A DNA stretch of 64,000 nt from Phascolarctobacterium faecium DSM 14760 (lineage in GTDB: Bacteria > Bacillota > Negativicutes > Acidaminococcales > Acidaminococcaceae), in contig NZ_QLTS01000009.1 in assembly GCF_003269275.1 (NCBI RefSeq), positions 40,878-104,877 on the forward strand. Direction: 5' to 3'. Positions 48,936 through 57,031 of this stretch are shown piece by piece. Each line of letters starts with the position of its first letter. The first letter of the stretch is position 1. A program made the position numbers and the translations under genes. The notes below the pieces were generated by a model that saw nothing but the letters and a program-made list of their open reading frames with translations, did not search any database and was not told the DNA's origin.

Positions 48936-49200
48936 GGTCAATAGTAAGGGTGATGCGCTAAACGCTTTGGCTAAGAATGGTGTTAGTTCAGACATTGTTA
49001 CTAAGGTCAATGGATATTTAAATAATCCTATGGCTGGATTTATTGCTAAGGCTGCTGGTGTAGATCTTAACAAAGTAAAAAATATAGTCGGTGATTTACA
49101 GGGAACCGGCGGAACTGTTCAGCCTGATATTAATCAAGGGCAACAGCCAAATGATAATTTAGCAAGGTTACGTGCAGGGTTACAACAGCTTAAACGCTGA
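48835..49200 (+). CDS. Hypothetical protein, right-end cassette gene 2
   Basis: 121 residues from ATG 48835 (GAGGTG upstream), overlapping the previous gene by 101 bases in another frame. Helical; NPMAGFIAKAAGVDLNKVKN and a Gln-rich tail. Unknown. Confidence 0.6.
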   Translation: MINPQAVAQMLRLNQQDTNRLAEAWATAMNVANKVNSKGDALNALAKNGVSSDIVTKVNGYLNNPMAGFIAKAAGVDLNKVKNIVGDLQGTGGTVQPDINQGQQPNDNLARLRAGLQQLKR

Positions 49201-49238
49201 TGTGATAAATAAAATATCAAGAAAGGAGTTGTTTGCAG

Positions 49239-49745
49239 ATGGACGAAAAATATTATGGTGGTTTTAACACTTGGGGGATTGCTATCTTCTTGATTATCCT
49301 GTTTGCTGCTTTTTTAGGCAATCGTGGTGGTTGGAACAATAACGGTGCTGCTCCTGCATATGGTTGCAATGCTGTATCTAATTGCCAGGTAGAAAAACAG
49401 GGAATCATCGACAGCGCGCGTACTCAATATTTGATTGAGAATACTGCTCGTCAAACCCAAGAGCAAACTATGGCTGGCTTCTCTGCACTCGGTACGAAGA
49501 TTGACTTTTATGAGTATCAAAACCTGCGTGATCAACTTGCTCAGGAACGTACGAAAAATGTCGTTCTGGAAAACCGCGTATACAGTGATGCTAAATTCAA
49601 CGCTGTAGAAGCTCAACTGGCTTCTATCTCTTGCCGTATGCTTCCGAAACCTGAGGTTACTGGTATTGGCGCAGTTTGCCCGAATGCCGGCATTATCAAT
49701 GGTTTGGGCATTAATAGCCTGAACGGCGGTTGCAACATGGTTTAA
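49239..49745 (+). CDS. Membrane-anchored Cys/Asn/Gly-rich protein, cassette gene 3
   Basis: 168 residues from ATG 49239. KYYGGFNTWGIAIFLIILF gives one N-terminal membrane segment; NRGGWNNN, then a coiled coil (EYQNLRDQLAQERTKN), then SISCRMLPKPE and CPNAGIINGLG. I have seen this family in gut Firmicute prophages; its function is unknown. AAAGGAG upstream. Confidence 0.65.
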   Translation: MDEKYYGGFNTWGIAIFLIILFAAFLGNRGGWNNNGAAPAYGCNAVSNCQVEKQGIIDSARTQYLIENTARQTQEQTMAGFSALGTKIDFYEYQNLRDQLAQERTKNVVLENRVYSDAKFNAVEAQLASISCRMLPKPEVTGIGAVCPNAGIINGLGINSLNGGCNMV

Positions 49746-49784
49746 AGGGGTTAAAAAGTAAGGCTCCGTCGTAAGACGTGATAC

Positions 49785-49811
49785 AGGGCGGAGAAATCCG
49801 CCCTATTTTTT
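49785..49811 (+). terminator. Terminator-like hairpin in the cassette
   Basis: AGGGCGGA/TCCGCCCT with GAAA loop then ATTTTTT, only 16 bases before the next gene. Confidence 0.75.
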
Positions 49812-49826
49812 ATAGGAGATGATAAT

Positions 49827-50225
49827 ATGTGTGGAAATAATGGATGTAAAGTATGTCCTAATTTAGTTGCCAGTACTGAGGTGGCAGTTGCTGCTAATGA
49901 ATTGCAAATTACAATTCCGGCGATGACAATAAATAATAATGAAAAGATTTGTTTGTTAATTGCCCAGGCAATCCCCGCAGGTGCTGATGCACTGCCGGTA
50001 GTTATTTTAAATGGCACAGGCGGGACAGTAATTCAAATGATTAACCGTTGTGGTGACGGAGTAAGAGCAGATCAAATCCGCAGCAGAAAAATTTATAATT
50101 TGCGTGTGATGACAGAACCGCCCTTAGCAGTGGTTCGCAGTAATAATCTTTGCTGCACAGCTTTTGTATGGCCACAAATTACACCGCCTACAGTTACTCC
50201 ATCGTCTGTTACTTTAAAGAAATGA
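49827..50225 (+). CDS. Hypothetical Cys-rich beta protein, cassette gene 4
   Basis: 132 residues: MCGNNGCKVCP start (three Cys), beta strands (LQITIPAMTINNNEKICLLI, PVVILNGTGGTVIQM), LRVMTEPPLAVVRSNNLCC and Pro/Thr tail. Looks like a small beta-sandwich, perhaps virion-associated. Unknown. Confidence 0.6.
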   Translation: MCGNNGCKVCPNLVASTEVAVAANELQITIPAMTINNNEKICLLIAQAIPAGADALPVVILNGTGGTVIQMINRCGDGVRADQIRSRKIYNLRVMTEPPLAVVRSNNLCCTAFVWPQITPPTVTPSSVTLKK

Positions 50226-50235
50226 GGCGTTGGCA

Positions 50236-50376
50236 ATGGGCAATTTATTGATTGGCTTTACAATAGCATTTCTTTCAAGTAGAGAAGGTCAGGAAATAGC
50301 TAAAAAGGTTGCAAAGAAAGTGCTTGAAAATCTTTCGGAAAAACCTAAAAAGAAGGACGGTGAAGATAATGCATAA
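50236..50376 (+). CDS. 46-residue hypothetical protein, cassette gene 5
   Basis: Short hydrophobic start (MGNLLIGFTIAFL) and Lys-rich C-terminus. Overlaps the next gene (ATGCATAA). Unknown. Confidence 0.5.
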   Translation: MGNLLIGFTIAFLSSREGQEIAKKVAKKVLENLSEKPKKKDGEDNA

Positions 50377-50824
50377 GTACGATCATTATGCAGAGCATAT
50401 TGACGGTGACAAATTAAAAGAAGAACAGGTTGATGATATTGTTTGCTGTGCATTAGAAAAAATCAAAGTCATCGATGAGGAAGATTACGAAGCTATAATG
50501 ATGAAAATTCATTGTATAGCTTATGGTCCGCACTTTGATGAACACCTTGCTAAAAAGGCAGTTTCGGAAATGAAAAATGTTGACGGTACTACCGGAGAAC
50601 ATTGGACAGTAGAAGAAACTACCCGTGTTATGGATCAGAACGGTGTACATGCCAATAAGTACGACTGGTATTATTTAATGAATATGCTGCATAGCGATTA
50701 TTCGAATCTCTGGGGAGAAGATGTTGCGCAATATGTAAAATTTGCCAAGGCATACATCAACGATCCTGATGCTGGAGCAGGTAAAGTTTTTTATCTGTGG
50801 AGAGCGGGGAAACATCATCATTAA
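50369..50824 (+). CDS. DUF7841-like protein, cassette gene 6
   Basis: 151 residues from ATG 50369. YGPHFDEHLAKKAVSEM, WTVEETTRVMDQNGV, YYLMNMLHSDYSNLWGED and KVFYLWRAGK belong to a family found widely in Clostridia/Negativicutes with unknown function. Ends with histidines. Last phage gene before attR. Confidence 0.65.
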   Translation: MHKYDHYAEHIDGDKLKEEQVDDIVCCALEKIKVIDEEDYEAIMMKIHCIAYGPHFDEHLAKKAVSEMKNVDGTTGEHWTVEETTRVMDQNGVHANKYDWYYLMNMLHSDYSNLWGEDVAQYVKFAKAYINDPDAGAGKVFYLWRAGKHHH

Positions 50825-50835
50825 TATGTCAAAAG

Positions 50836-50857
50836 TGGTCGCAGTTTTGGTCGCACT
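50836..50857. promoter_or_regulatory. Putative integrase arm-type site, right
   Basis: Identical to 7109-7130: two GGTCGCA motifs separated by GTTTT. It is 115 bases from the attR core. Confidence 0.6.
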
Positions 50858-50915
50858 TTAGTGTTTTTTAATGCCATTTCACGACTTCTTACGGCACTAT
50901 CAAGAATATGATTCA

Positions 50916-50962
50916 CAAAAAATAAAAACCGTCAAAGCCCTTGAAAACTAGGCTTTGACGGT
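50916..50962 (-). terminator. Phage-borne terminator for tRNA-Arg
   Basis: Perfect 12-bp stem ACCGTCAAAGCC/GGCTTTGACGGT; read leftwards it ends in a T-rich run. It lies 10 bases beyond the tRNA CCA end inside the prophage and replaces the host terminator left at 6971-7010. Confidence 0.75.
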
Positions 50963-50972
50963 ACTTTTTTGC

Positions 50973-51017
50973 TGGTACGCCCGAGTGGAATCGAACCACC
51001 GCACACGGCTCCGGAGG
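50973..51017. repeat. attR: 45-bp core within tRNA-Arg
   Basis: Identical to 7015-7059. Here it continues into the tRNA 5' half, so the gene stays complete. Confidence 0.95.
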
Positions 51018-51047
51018 CCGATGCTCTATCCACTGAGCTACGGGCGC
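50973..51047 (-). tRNA. tRNA-Arg (CCG), prophage target
   Basis: Minus-strand cloverleaf: acceptor GCGCCCG/CGGGCGT, anticodon CCG in loop CTCCGGA, GTTCGATTC T-arm, encoded CCA. The 3' half is phage-derived. Confidence 0.95.
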
Positions 51048-51191
51048 ATAGTGTTTGGTGCACAATGCACCATAGCGAATTATAGCATAACGGCAAGCTT
51101 CTTGCAAGTTTTATACTGGGTTGATGAAATAAAAAATATAATAAAGAAGCAGGAAGTGCAGTAAAATAAATATTAAATTTTTTCTAAGGGA

Positions 51192-51220
51192 TTTACTTAG
51201 TTCTGCGTTTTATATATAAT
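51192..51220 (+). promoter_or_regulatory. Promoter of the YitT-family gene
   Basis: TTTACT, 17 bases, TATAAT, 35 bases before the start codon. Confidence 0.65.
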
Positions 51221-51255
51221 CAAATCATTAGATAATATTGGCGGAGGAAAGCTTT

Positions 51256-52137
51256 ATGAGCTACTGCAGATTGTTATTGACGCCGCGAATGACGTTATTG
51301 ATTGTTATCGGTTCTTTGATTTATTCTGTAGGTTTGAATCAGTTTATAGTGCCTGTTGGTCTGTATAATGGGGGATTTTTAGGTATTGCCCAGCTCATAC
51401 GACACTTCATGGAAAGCTGGTTCGGTATCAGTTTTGGCAATACCAATATCGCCGGTATTTTATATTTTATTTTGAATATACCGTTGCTGGCGGTTTCCGT
51501 GAAACGTTTTGGGAAGGAATTTCTTGCTAAAACCATTTACTGTGTTTGCTGGTACAGCTTGTTTTTGACTGTAGTGCCGATTGCAGATCATTTACTGGTC
51601 GACGAACATTTGACGGCCTGTGTAGCAGGCGGTGTGATCTGCGGTATTGGTGCCGGGATGACTTTGCTTTCTGGCGGCAGCGGCGGCGGTGAAGAAATTT
51701 TGGGACTTTTACTGATGCAGAAGCATTCAAATTTGAGTGTCGGTAAGGTTTCAGCGATGCTGAATATTTTTATTTTTGGGACATGTGCGGTAATTTTCAG
51801 TATTTCCCAGGCAATTTATTCAGTTTTGTTTACGGGTATCGTTTATTATGTGCTGGATAAGGTACATTTCCAGAATATAATGCTGACGATGCTGATCATT
51901 ACGAAAAAGCAAGGGTTGGAAAAGATAATCTTCGAAAAAGTCAATCGTGGCGTTACAAAATGGAATGCTTATGGTGCATATAGAAATGAAGAAAGAGAAA
52001 TTCTGATGACCGTAGTTTCCAAAAGTGAATTTCTGCAGCTGCGGCGTCTGCTTTTGGCTGCCGATCCTGAAGTTTTTATAATTATAGAAGAAAATGTTTT
52101 TGTTGTTGGTAATTTTCAAAAGCGTGTCAATCAATAA
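51256..52137 (+). CDS. YitT family membrane protein
   Basis: 293 residues from ATG 51256 (GGAGGAAAG upstream; TTG 51238 unlikely). Five hydrophobic helices of the YitT_membrane domain (GLNQFIVPVGLYNGGFLGIA; GIGAGMTLLSGGSGGGEEIL) and a C-terminal DUF2179 ferredoxin-like domain (LMTVVSKSEFLQLRRLLLA). Widespread Firmicute protein, presumably a transporter or membrane sensor of unknown ligand. Confidence 0.9.
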   Translation: MSYCRLLLTPRMTLLIVIGSLIYSVGLNQFIVPVGLYNGGFLGIAQLIRHFMESWFGISFGNTNIAGILYFILNIPLLAVSVKRFGKEFLAKTIYCVCWYSLFLTVVPIADHLLVDEHLTACVAGGVICGIGAGMTLLSGGSGGGEEILGLLLMQKHSNLSVGKVSAMLNIFIFGTCAVIFSISQAIYSVLFTGIVYYVLDKVHFQNIMLTMLIITKKQGLEKIIFEKVNRGVTKWNAYGAYRNEEREILMTVVSKSEFLQLRRLLLAADPEVFIIIEENVFVVGNFQKRVNQ

Positions 52138-52172
52138 AAAAAGCTCCTGCTTTGCAGGAGCTTTTTCTTTTA
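52138..52172. terminator. Bidirectional terminator
   Basis: AGCTCCTGC/GCAGGAGCT with three-base loop; A-run and T-run on the two sides serve the convergent genes. Confidence 0.9.
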
Positions 52173-52177
52173 CTATA

Positions 52178-52972
52178 TTATTTGGGGACGATATCACCAA
52201 CACCATTTAAAATATAACGGGGACGATAAGCAAAAACCTGCATATTTTCAAGGTCAGTAACACCTGAAAGTACCAGGACCGTAGTCAGGCCGCTTTCCAT
52301 TCCTGCAACTATATCTGTGTCCATACGATCGCCTATCATGGCAGCTTCGTCTGAATGGACGCCAAGCATTCTCAGACCGGTACGCATCATCAGAGGATTG
52401 GGCTTGCCTACAAAGTACGCCTGTTTTCCTGTAGCAAGTTCGATAGGAGCAACCAAAGCACGGCAGGCGGGAATGATACCGGTCTCAGTGGGACCCGTCA
52501 GATCAGAGTTTGTAGCTACTAAACGTGCACCTTTTTGTAGGAGGCTTACAGCTTTTAAAATCATATCATAATTATAAGCGCGGGTTTCGCCGACAACTAC
52601 GTAGTCAGGATTAGTATCGTTCATCGTGATACCGGCATCATAAAGAGCATTGACAAGTCCTGGTGCGCCAATAACATAAACACTGCATTTTGGAGACTGG
52701 CTTGCCAGAAATTTAGCAGTAGCCAAAGCGCTGGTATAAAAATGGCTTTCATCAACGTCAAGTCCCATTCGCGCTAATTTTTGCTGCAGTTCTTTTGGAG
52801 AACGCTCACTGGAGTTCGTCAGGAATAGGAATTCTTTTTCTTCTTTATAAAGCCAGTCGACAAATTCTTTTACTCCGGGCAGTAAACGGTTCCCGTGATA
52901 GATGACGCCGTCCATATCGCAGATAAAGCCCTTTTTAGCATAAAGTTCCTGTAAAGTATCTATGATGTTCAC
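52178..52972 (-). CDS. HAD-IIA family hydrolase (NagD-like phosphatase)
   Basis: 264 residues. Motif I DMDGVIYHG (D20, D22), LTNSS (motif II), lysine in KPNPLM, and GDRMDTDIVAG (motif IV), with the C2a cap of NagD/pNPPase-type phosphatases. Likely dephosphorylates small sugar or nucleotide phosphates. Start GTG 52972 is close to AAGGAA; an alternative start a few codons in is possible. Confidence 0.88.
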   Translation of the reverse strand: MNIIDTLQELYAKKGFICDMDGVIYHGNRLLPGVKEFVDWLYKEEKEFLFLTNSSERSPKELQQKLARMGLDVDESHFYTSALATAKFLASQSPKCSVYVIGAPGLVNALYDAGITMNDTNPDYVVVGETRAYNYDMILKAVSLLQKGARLVATNSDLTGPTETGIIPACRALVAPIELATGKQAYFVGKPNPLMMRTGLRMLGVHSDEAAMIGDRMDTDIVAGMESGLTTVLVLSGVTDLENMQVFAYRPRYILNGVGDIVPK

Positions 52973-53149
52973 TTCCTTAATAATGAAAAATTTAATCTTA
53001 TATTATAATTATCGACTATTAAAGCAATAATTTCAATGTTTTCAGCTGATGAAATTCGTGTTTCAAAGTAAAATTTATGAAAATTTTTCATTGAAGAGAT
53101 ATTTTGTTATAATATTAAGCAAATATAAGACGTAAGTGAGGAGAAGATT

Positions 53150-53563
53150 ATGCGTATCGCTGTGATAGATGGAATGGGCGGCGGACTTGCCGCACAGGTC
53201 GTAAGCCAACTGACCGGCAAGCTTCCGGAACAGGTTGAGCTTATCGGGTTGGGCACTAATGCTTTGGCAACGGCAGCAATGCTCAAAGCAGGAGTCAAGC
53301 GCGGAGCCACAGGAGAAAATGCGATCTGTATTTCAGCGGCAGCAGCAGATTTGATCGTCGGCCCTATCGGCATCATCATACCCAATGCTATGATGGGTGA
53401 GATCACTCCACGTATTGCGGAAGCAGTCGGCAGCGCTGCTGCTAAAAAAGTTCTTTTGCCCGTGAGCCAAAATCATTTTGAAATAGTTGGCGTGGAGCCT
53501 AAGTCACTGGCTTCGTTAGTGAAAGAGGCTGTAAGCAGAATTTTGACTTTGGTTGAAGCCTGA
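53150..53563 (+). CDS. DUF3842 family protein
   Basis: 137 residues: RIAVIDGMGGGLAAQVVSQL (nucleotide-binding-like glycine loop), LGTNALATAAMLKAG, and MGEITPRIAEAVGSA. Matches DUF3842 from anaerobic Firmicutes. Function unknown. GAGGAGAAG upstream. Confidence 0.8.
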   Translation: MRIAVIDGMGGGLAAQVVSQLTGKLPEQVELIGLGTNALATAAMLKAGVKRGATGENAICISAAAADLIVGPIGIIIPNAMMGEITPRIAEAVGSAAAKKVLLPVSQNHFEIVGVEPKSLASLVKEAVSRILTLVEA

Positions 53564-53628
53564 TGGTAAAAAGTGGTATAATATAAATTAGTTTTGTTTG
53601 AAGAAAGTAAGTAAAGGAGAAAGCCGAA

Positions 53629-54048
53629 ATGATTGCTATCCGTGACCGGGTGCGTTTTGTAGAAACAGATATGATGGGCGTGGTGCATCATGCCAATTAT
53701 CTGCGCTGGTTTGAAATGGGTCGTGTGGCTTATCTGCGTGCCGCAGGTGTTGAATTACTGGATTTAATGGCACACGGTGTTATTTTTCCGATTACAGAAG
53801 TGCATGTGAAATATAAAAATTCCTGTACTTTTGATGATGAGTTTGAAGTACAGACGATAATGATTGAATTCAGCCGGGCTAAAATGGATTTTGCTTACAA
53901 GGTGATACGGCTTGCTGATGGCGTGGTGCTGGTTGAAGGCAGGACCCGTAATTTATTTACCAACCAACAGGGAAAGATTATTCGTTTAGATGCCTGTTAT
54001 TTTGATAAAATCAATGCGCTGTTTCAGCAGGAAACAGCCAAGGAGTGA
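53629..54048 (+). CDS. Acyl-CoA thioesterase (YbgC/4HBT family)
   Basis: 139-residue hot-dog protein: VRFVETDMMGVVHHANYLRW with catalytic Asp13, FEMGRVAYL, and KMDFAYKVIR. Hydrolyses short acyl-CoA or aryl-CoA thioesters. GGAGAAAG upstream. First of a gene cluster running to 55240. Confidence 0.88.
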   Translation: MIAIRDRVRFVETDMMGVVHHANYLRWFEMGRVAYLRAAGVELLDLMAHGVIFPITEVHVKYKNSCTFDDEFEVQTIMIEFSRAKMDFAYKVIRLADGVVLVEGRTRNLFTNQQGKIIRLDACYFDKINALFQQETAKE

Positions 54049-54052
54049 GAAG

Positions 54053-54703
54053 ATGGAAACAAAATTTGAAATCGTGCCGGTTCCGACACGTATCCTGACC
54101 CATCACGACGATATCGTAGAAGCCATTGTTGAATATGGCGGAGACAAGATAGGACCTGATGATGTAGTTTGTGTTGCTGAAAGCGTTGTGGCTATTACAC
54201 AGGGCGGGGCCAAACGCAGTGAGGATTTTAAGCCAGGTTTGCTGGCAAAGGTTTTGTGCCGTTTATTTCCGTCCAAGGGCAGTATCTCTGGCTGGCATAG
54301 TATGCAGGCTCTGATCGATGCTGAAGGCGGAATGAGGGTTTTGATTGCTGTTATCTGTGGCTTTGCGGCAAAATGCGTGGGTGTTTCCGGTGTATTTTAT
54401 CGTATGGCAGGAGAACAGGCACGTTTGATCGATGACGTTACGGGTACGATGCCTCCATATGACAAGCATATTGTTTACGGACCGCATAACCCCAGTAAAG
54501 TAGCCGAGGAAATTACCAGCGGCACAGGTGCTTTTGGAGCGGCAGTAGCGGATGTTAACGATTTGAAGCGTTCCTGTGTTCTGGGGGTTTCCAAGGGTGT
54601 TAATGCTGATGAAGTGGCACAGATTTTGATTGATAATCCTTTTGGTAATGGCAGTCAGAAAACACCGGTCGTTGTTATAAAAAACTATCGCAGGGCACGC
54701 TAA
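54053..54703 (+). CDS. CofE-like (F420-0:glutamate ligase family) protein
   Basis: 216 residues from ATG 54053 (AAGGAG upstream; earlier ATGs overlap the thioesterase). GPDDVVCVAESVVAITQGG and the VNANEV-like GVNADEVAQIL segment match PF01996. F420 biosynthesis partners are not nearby, so the substrate is probably different. Four bases after the thioesterase stop. Confidence 0.75.
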   Translation: METKFEIVPVPTRILTHHDDIVEAIVEYGGDKIGPDDVVCVAESVVAITQGGAKRSEDFKPGLLAKVLCRLFPSKGSISGWHSMQALIDAEGGMRVLIAVICGFAAKCVGVSGVFYRMAGEQARLIDDVTGTMPPYDKHIVYGPHNPSKVAEEITSGTGAFGAAVADVNDLKRSCVLGVSKGVNADEVAQILIDNPFGNGSQKTPVVVIKNYRRAR

Positions 54704-54715
54704 GGAGGCTAAAAA

Positions 54716-55240
54716 ATGCTTTTCATTTTAAAAGTTATTGCAGCACTGATTTTATTGGCAGTTGTTGTAATCGGAATATATATCTTGCTTCAGGGCAAGG
54801 AAGAAATGTTTTTTGAAGTTACTCAGCGTACTAAAGCCAGACTGATTAAACGCAGCGAAAATAAGCTGGAGTTTGAAGTTGAGCTGCCGATGCATAACGA
54901 TGGCAAAGAAGAAGGCATTATCTTGGATGCATTTATCCGTGTGTATCTGCCGCAGGAACAATATGCTGATGCCCAGCTGCGCGGACGCGTCAATTTAAAA
55001 GAAGCGCCGCGTGAAGATGACTATTTCGAAGCAATGCTGCTTGGACCTGGTGTAAAGAAGACGATGGTTGTAAAATTTGAGCTGGTGCCGGAACATGGCG
55101 TTACTTTGAAGCAGGCTGTCGAAGGCATGCCGGATGTGGACATTGCGCTGTTTCTGGATTGCCGTGGACGAACTGCGCTCTATACTGTCAAAAAAATTAT
55201 TACTTTGCATAAAGATGAGCTGCAGGCTTTGCTGGCATAA
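54716..55240 (+). CDS. Membrane-anchored hypothetical protein
   Basis: 174 residues: N-terminal transmembrane helix (FILKVIAALILLAVVVIGIY) and an Ig-like beta domain (LEFEVELPMHNDGKEEGIIL, DAFIRVYLPQEQYADA). Likely faces the periplasm. AAGGAGG upstream. No function recognised. Confidence 0.65.
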   Translation: MLFILKVIAALILLAVVVIGIYILLQGKEEMFFEVTQRTKARLIKRSENKLEFEVELPMHNDGKEEGIILDAFIRVYLPQEQYADAQLRGRVNLKEAPREDDYFEAMLLGPGVKKTMVVKFELVPEHGVTLKQAVEGMPDVDIALFLDCRGRTALYTVKKIITLHKDELQALLA

Positions 55241-55256
55241 TATAAAAATTCAATTA

Positions 55257-55284
55257 AAACCGCCGTAAGGCGGTTTTTCTTTTT
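55257..55284 (+). terminator. Intrinsic terminator
   Basis: AAACCGCC/GGCGGTTT with GTAA loop and T-rich tail. Confidence 0.9.
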
Positions 55285-55372
55285 GGAATAATTTTTCTTT
55301 TTGGCAGGTTTTTTCAGTATGGATATGGAATTATAAAATGTTAATGAATGTGCGGAAAAGCGGGGTGAGGAT

Positions 55373-57031
55373 ATGCTACTGGGAATTGACGTCGGCGGGA
55401 CATTTACAGATGCCGTTCTGATAGGGAGAGGTACAATAATAGCGCAGGCTAAACGCAGAACAACACATGAAGCAGTATTGCAAGGTATTTTAGAAGCTCT
55501 GGATGAGGTTTTGCAGGAGCAGGAAGTTTATAATATTGAACGGGTAGTGATTTCCAGCACAATCGTAACTAACGCTTTAACAGAAGGCCGAACTGATCCG
55601 GTATTTTTGGCTGTGATGACAGGACCGGGAATGAATGTTAGTAAGAGCTTTCCTGTAGAGCCTTATTATGTGAGCGGCTATGTCGATCATCGCGGTAAAA
55701 TAACAGCTCGTATTGACTGGCAGAAGCATCAGGGCTTACTGTCTAAGGCAAAAAACAAAATGGCGGCTGTGTCCGGAAAATTTTCGGTACGTAATCCTGA
55801 AAATGAATATGCACTTGCAGGGGAACTGAAAGATTGCGGTTATGAGAAAATTTTTCTCGGTTCGGAGTTATCAGGCGAATTGAATTTTGTGCGGCGTACT
55901 AATTCTGCTTATTTTGCAGCTGCTGTTTATAAAACCTTTAAAAATTTTTGCCGTCAGGTACAAGACAGCCTGAAGGAACGCAATATTACTGCACCGGTAC
56001 ATGTGTTAAAGGCTGACGGGGGAACTTTGCCGTTAGATATAGCGCTGAAACAGCCTGTGGAAACTATTTTTACAGGACCGGCAGCCAGCGTTTTGGGTAT
56101 AGAGGCCCTGGGCGCACCGCAGGTGAAAAGTATTTCGCTGGATGTAGGTGGGACGACTACTGATATTGCTTTTTGGGAAAATGGACTGCCTTTGCTAGCC
56201 AGACATGGAGTTAAAGTTGCCGGCTATCCGACAGCTGTACGTTCGTTCCATATGCGAAGCGTTGGCATTGGCGGTGATAGCCGTATCCGTCGGACAGAAA
56301 CCGGTTTTGAGGTTGGCCCTGAACGTATTGGTCCGGCGATGGCAGTGGGAGGCTGTGAACCGACTTTGTCAGATGCTTTGATAGTAGCTGGGCGCGTTGG
56401 TTTTGGTGATAAGGCGGCGGCTCATAAGGGGATGCAGCAGCTGTGCCTGATGGGTGAGACAGCAGCTGAGGTTGCCATGCAGGTTGTCGAAGCGGCAGTG
56501 TCTGTTATTGAAGCTACGATTAATGAAATGCTGCATGAATGGAGTATTCAGCCTGTTTACACTGTCAACGATGTTATTAAAGGGACTGAATTTGAGCCGG
56601 AGCTGCTTGTAGGAGTCGGCGGTGGCGCAGCAGGTTTGATTATGGCTTTGGGAGAACGGATGGGACTGCCTGTGGAAATACCGGCTGGCGCAACTGTTGC
56701 TAATGCAGTCGGAGCGGCACTGGCCCGGCCGACTTTAGCTGCCAGTCTGCGGGCCGATACTACGGAAGGATATTATCTGATCCCGGAGAGCGGACAGCGT
56801 GAACGGCTGCCCAGTGGCTTCAGTATGAAAATGGCGGAAGAACTTTTGGCAGCATGGCTGCATGAGCAGGCTAAAGCCTGGCAGCTGCCGGGGCAGGAAG
56901 CTGAAGTGATCAGTAAAGAGTTTTTCAGAACTATCCATGGCTATTACGACAGTGGTGAAATTATTTCACTGAGGATGCAGTTGAAGCCTGGTATCCTGCA
57001 AACTGTCATTGGCAGGGAGGTGGCATTTTGA
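55373..57031 (+). CDS. Hydantoinase/oxoprolinase family protein (HyuA-like)
   Basis: 552 residues. LLGIDVGGTFTDAVLIG (actin-like ATPase phosphate loop) and SLDVGGTTTDIAFWENG (second), ISSTIVTNAL, RTDPVFLAVMTGPG. Members hydrolyse cyclic amides with ATP. It is shorter than usual HyuA (~650-700), missing part of the C-terminal region. It overlaps the next gene by four bases (TTGA). Confidence 0.85.
   Translation: MLLGIDVGGTFTDAVLIGRGTIIAQAKRRTTHEAVLQGILEALDEVLQEQEVYNIERVVISSTIVTNALTEGRTDPVFLAVMTGPGMNVSKSFPVEPYYVSGYVDHRGKITARIDWQKHQGLLSKAKNKMAAVSGKFSVRNPENEYALAGELKDCGYEKIFLGSELSGELNFVRRTNSAYFAAAVYKTFKNFCRQVQDSLKERNITAPVHVLKADGGTLPLDIALKQPVETIFTGPAASVLGIEALGAPQVKSISLDVGGTTTDIAFWENGLPLLARHGVKVAGYPTAVRSFHMRSVGIGGDSRIRRTETGFEVGPERIGPAMAVGGCEPTLSDALIVAGRVGFGDKAAAHKGMQQLCLMGETAAEVAMQVVEAAVSVIEATINEMLHEWSIQPVYTVNDVIKGTEFEPELLVGVGGGAAGLIMALGERMGLPVEIPAGATVANAVGAALARPTLAASLRADTTEGYYLIPESGQRERLPSGFSMKMAEELLAAWLHEQAKAWQLPGQEAEVISKEFFRTIHGYYDSGEIISLRMQLKPGILQTVIGREVAF

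Larger units (their letters stand above)
7015..51017. mobile_element. Complete temperate podovirus prophage
   Basis: A 45-bp perfect duplication (7015-7059 and 50973-51017) bounds a 43,958-bp unit containing integrase, repressor, replication, terminase, portal, capsid, T7-like tail-tube and internal virion proteins, tail fibre and lysis genes, all with intact frames. Short-tailed virion is indicated by tubular proteins A/B and gp13/gp14-like proteins and by the absence of any tape measure, sheath or tail-tube genes. The head genes resemble Bordetella phage BPP-1 (Bbp16, Bbp19-like). No broken structural gene is seen, so the prophage may be inducible. Confidence 0.95.
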
